Shown: positions 5,411 through 6,097 of the stretch, piece after piece | How the letters are laid out: each line of letters starts with the position of its first letter | Position numbering within the stretch: position 1 is the first letter of the stretch | NCBI GenBank assembly: GCA_003249275.1 | Contig: QKJO01000081.1 | Span: forward strand, 1-6,097 | Length of the DNA stretch: 6,097 bases | Reading direction: 5' to 3' | Source: Spirochaetaceae bacterium | Lineage (GTDB): Bacteria > Spirochaetota > Spirochaetia > Spirochaetales_E > Spirochaetaceae_B | Notes under the pieces: generated by a model | Databases searched by the model: none | What the model saw: the letters and a program-made list of their open reading frames with translations, nothing else | What the model was told of the DNA's origin: nothing | Position numbers and translations under genes: made by a program

Positions 5411-6097
5411 CCCGTAAAATCCCCCATTTCCGGTATGTTCAGCACGATGACCGTTCCATTTCCCGGGGCACTTGATACCTGTATCTCCGCTCCCGGGCAG
5501 GACATCTTCAGACGTTCCGAGACATTTCTGATGCCGATCCCCAGGCCGCTGTTATCACTTTTTCCATTCATGTCGAAACCGCATCCGTCGTCGGAAACGG
5601 TGATGACGATCCTGTTCTGATCATTCTGAACCATCCTGACGGCACTGACTGCCAGCTCTCCTCCCTCTTCCAGGGGTTCCAGCCCGTGGATGACCGAATT
5701 TTCAACAAGAGGCTGAAGCAGCAGACGGGGGATAGGGTATCTTTTCAGATTTTCCTCCAGATGGAAGCTGTACCGGAGCCTCCGGGAGAACCGTATCTTC
5801 TGAAGTTCGCAGTAGTGGCCCAGAAAGTCGAATTCATTCTCCATCGTGGTCCAGTGATTCTGATCGGTGACATACCTGAGCATCTCCCTGAGGGCAAGGA
5901 TGGCCGATTCGAGGCGTTTTTTATCACCCATGCGGTTCAGTCCCAGGAATCCGTTGAGGATGTTGTAGATGAAGTGAGGCTGGACCTGAGACTGGAGGGC
6001 CAGGTACTGGGCTTCTCTTTTTTCAAGGACTTCCCTGTACTTCATATGATTGTCGAGGGTGAGGGATACATACTCGGAAAAGTTGATCATGCGGGTG
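5407..6097 (-). CDS. YesM-like sensor histidine kinase, C-terminal part (runs off window)
   Basis: This is the catalytic end of a YesM-type membrane histidine kinase. The frame is open to the window edge (Thr-Arg precede Met-Ile), and the ATG at 6090 has no visible ribosome binding site, so the gene very probably continues upstream with its transmembrane segments, extracellular sensor and most of a HAMP domain; full-length relatives have about 550-600 residues. Numbering from that Met, residues 15-32 are a charged helix, and the His_kinase domain follows with phospho-acceptor His39 in QVQPHFIYNIL. The ATP-binding domain shows the N box (LVENSVIHGLEP, Asn131), a first G box (DDGCGFD) and a second G box (GLGIGIRNVSERL). 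It should phosphorylate the regulator encoded directly downstream, which it overlaps by 4 bp. Such kinases usually respond to extracellular sugars or a sugar-loaded binding protein. The H box differs slightly from the usual QINPHFLYNTL. Confidence 0.92.
   Translation of the reverse strand, partial: TRMINFSEYVSLTLDNHMKYREVLEKREAQYLALQSQVQPHFIYNILNGFLGLNRMGDKKRLESAILALREMLRYVTDQNHWTTMENEFDFLGHYCELQKIRFSRRLRYSFHLEENLKRYPIPRLLLQPLVENSVIHGLEPLEEGGELAVSAVRMVQNDQNRIVITVSDDGCGFDMNGKSDNSGLGIGIRNVSERLKMSCPGAEIQVSSAPGNGTVIVLNIPEMGDFTG

Noticed and set aside
4016..5620. Several plus-strand frames (for example 4016-4474, 4637-4960, 5165-5620) opposite the two-component genes
   Set aside because: They lie fully over a well-supported regulator and kinase and show no domain features or ribosome binding sites.
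6088..6090. ATG as the true start of the sensor kinase
   Set aside because: The frame continues to the window edge, no ribosome binding site is visible, and the product would lack the membrane and sensor parts of its family.

Overview
This window looks like a xylo-oligosaccharide (or related plant-glycan) uptake and degradation locus from a heterotrophic bacterium. GC content is moderate: coding DNA is roughly balanced and the intergenic DNA is AT-rich. The combination of a family 1 sugar-binding lipoprotein, two permeases without an ATPase gene, and a YesM/YesN-type two-component pair is common in Firmicutes and in free-living spirochaetes. The binding protein has a relaxed lipobox (F-T-G-C), which leans slightly towards a spirochaete. 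That assignment is tentative.

Layout. At the left edge, on the minus strand, is the first 190 codons of a family 43 glycoside hydrolase, very probably a cytoplasmic beta-xylosidase; it runs off the window at position 1. A divergent regulatory region (about 572-769) separates it from a plus-strand ABC operon: a lipoprotein solute-binding protein (770-2125), an intercistronic terminator-like hairpin (2140-2169), a MalF/UgpA-type permease (2242-3129, probably GTG-started) and a MalG/UgpE-type permease (3141-3971). Converging on the operon from the right, on the minus strand, is a two-component pair. A YesM-like sensor kinase (5407-6097, upstream part outside the window) overlaps by an ATGA junction a YesN-like AraC-family response regulator (4013-5410).

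How the parts probably work together (inference from family knowledge). The kinase senses an extracellular sugar, or a liganded binding protein, and phosphorylates the regulator. The regulator then activates the ABC operon and perhaps the divergent hydrolase gene. The binding protein and the two permeases import oligosaccharides using an ATPase encoded elsewhere, and the GH43 enzyme, which has no signal peptide, cleaves them in the cytoplasm.

The gene content is conventional and I found no new kind of system. The most interesting unexplained structure is in the divergent intergenic region. It contains a perfect 12-bp inverted repeat whose arms sit 52 bp apart on either side of the predicted hydrolase promoter, a near-consensus promoter for the ABC operon, and a 7-bp-stem hairpin in that operon's leader. 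No tRNA, rRNA, CRISPR array, insertion sequence or clear mark of recent transfer was seen.
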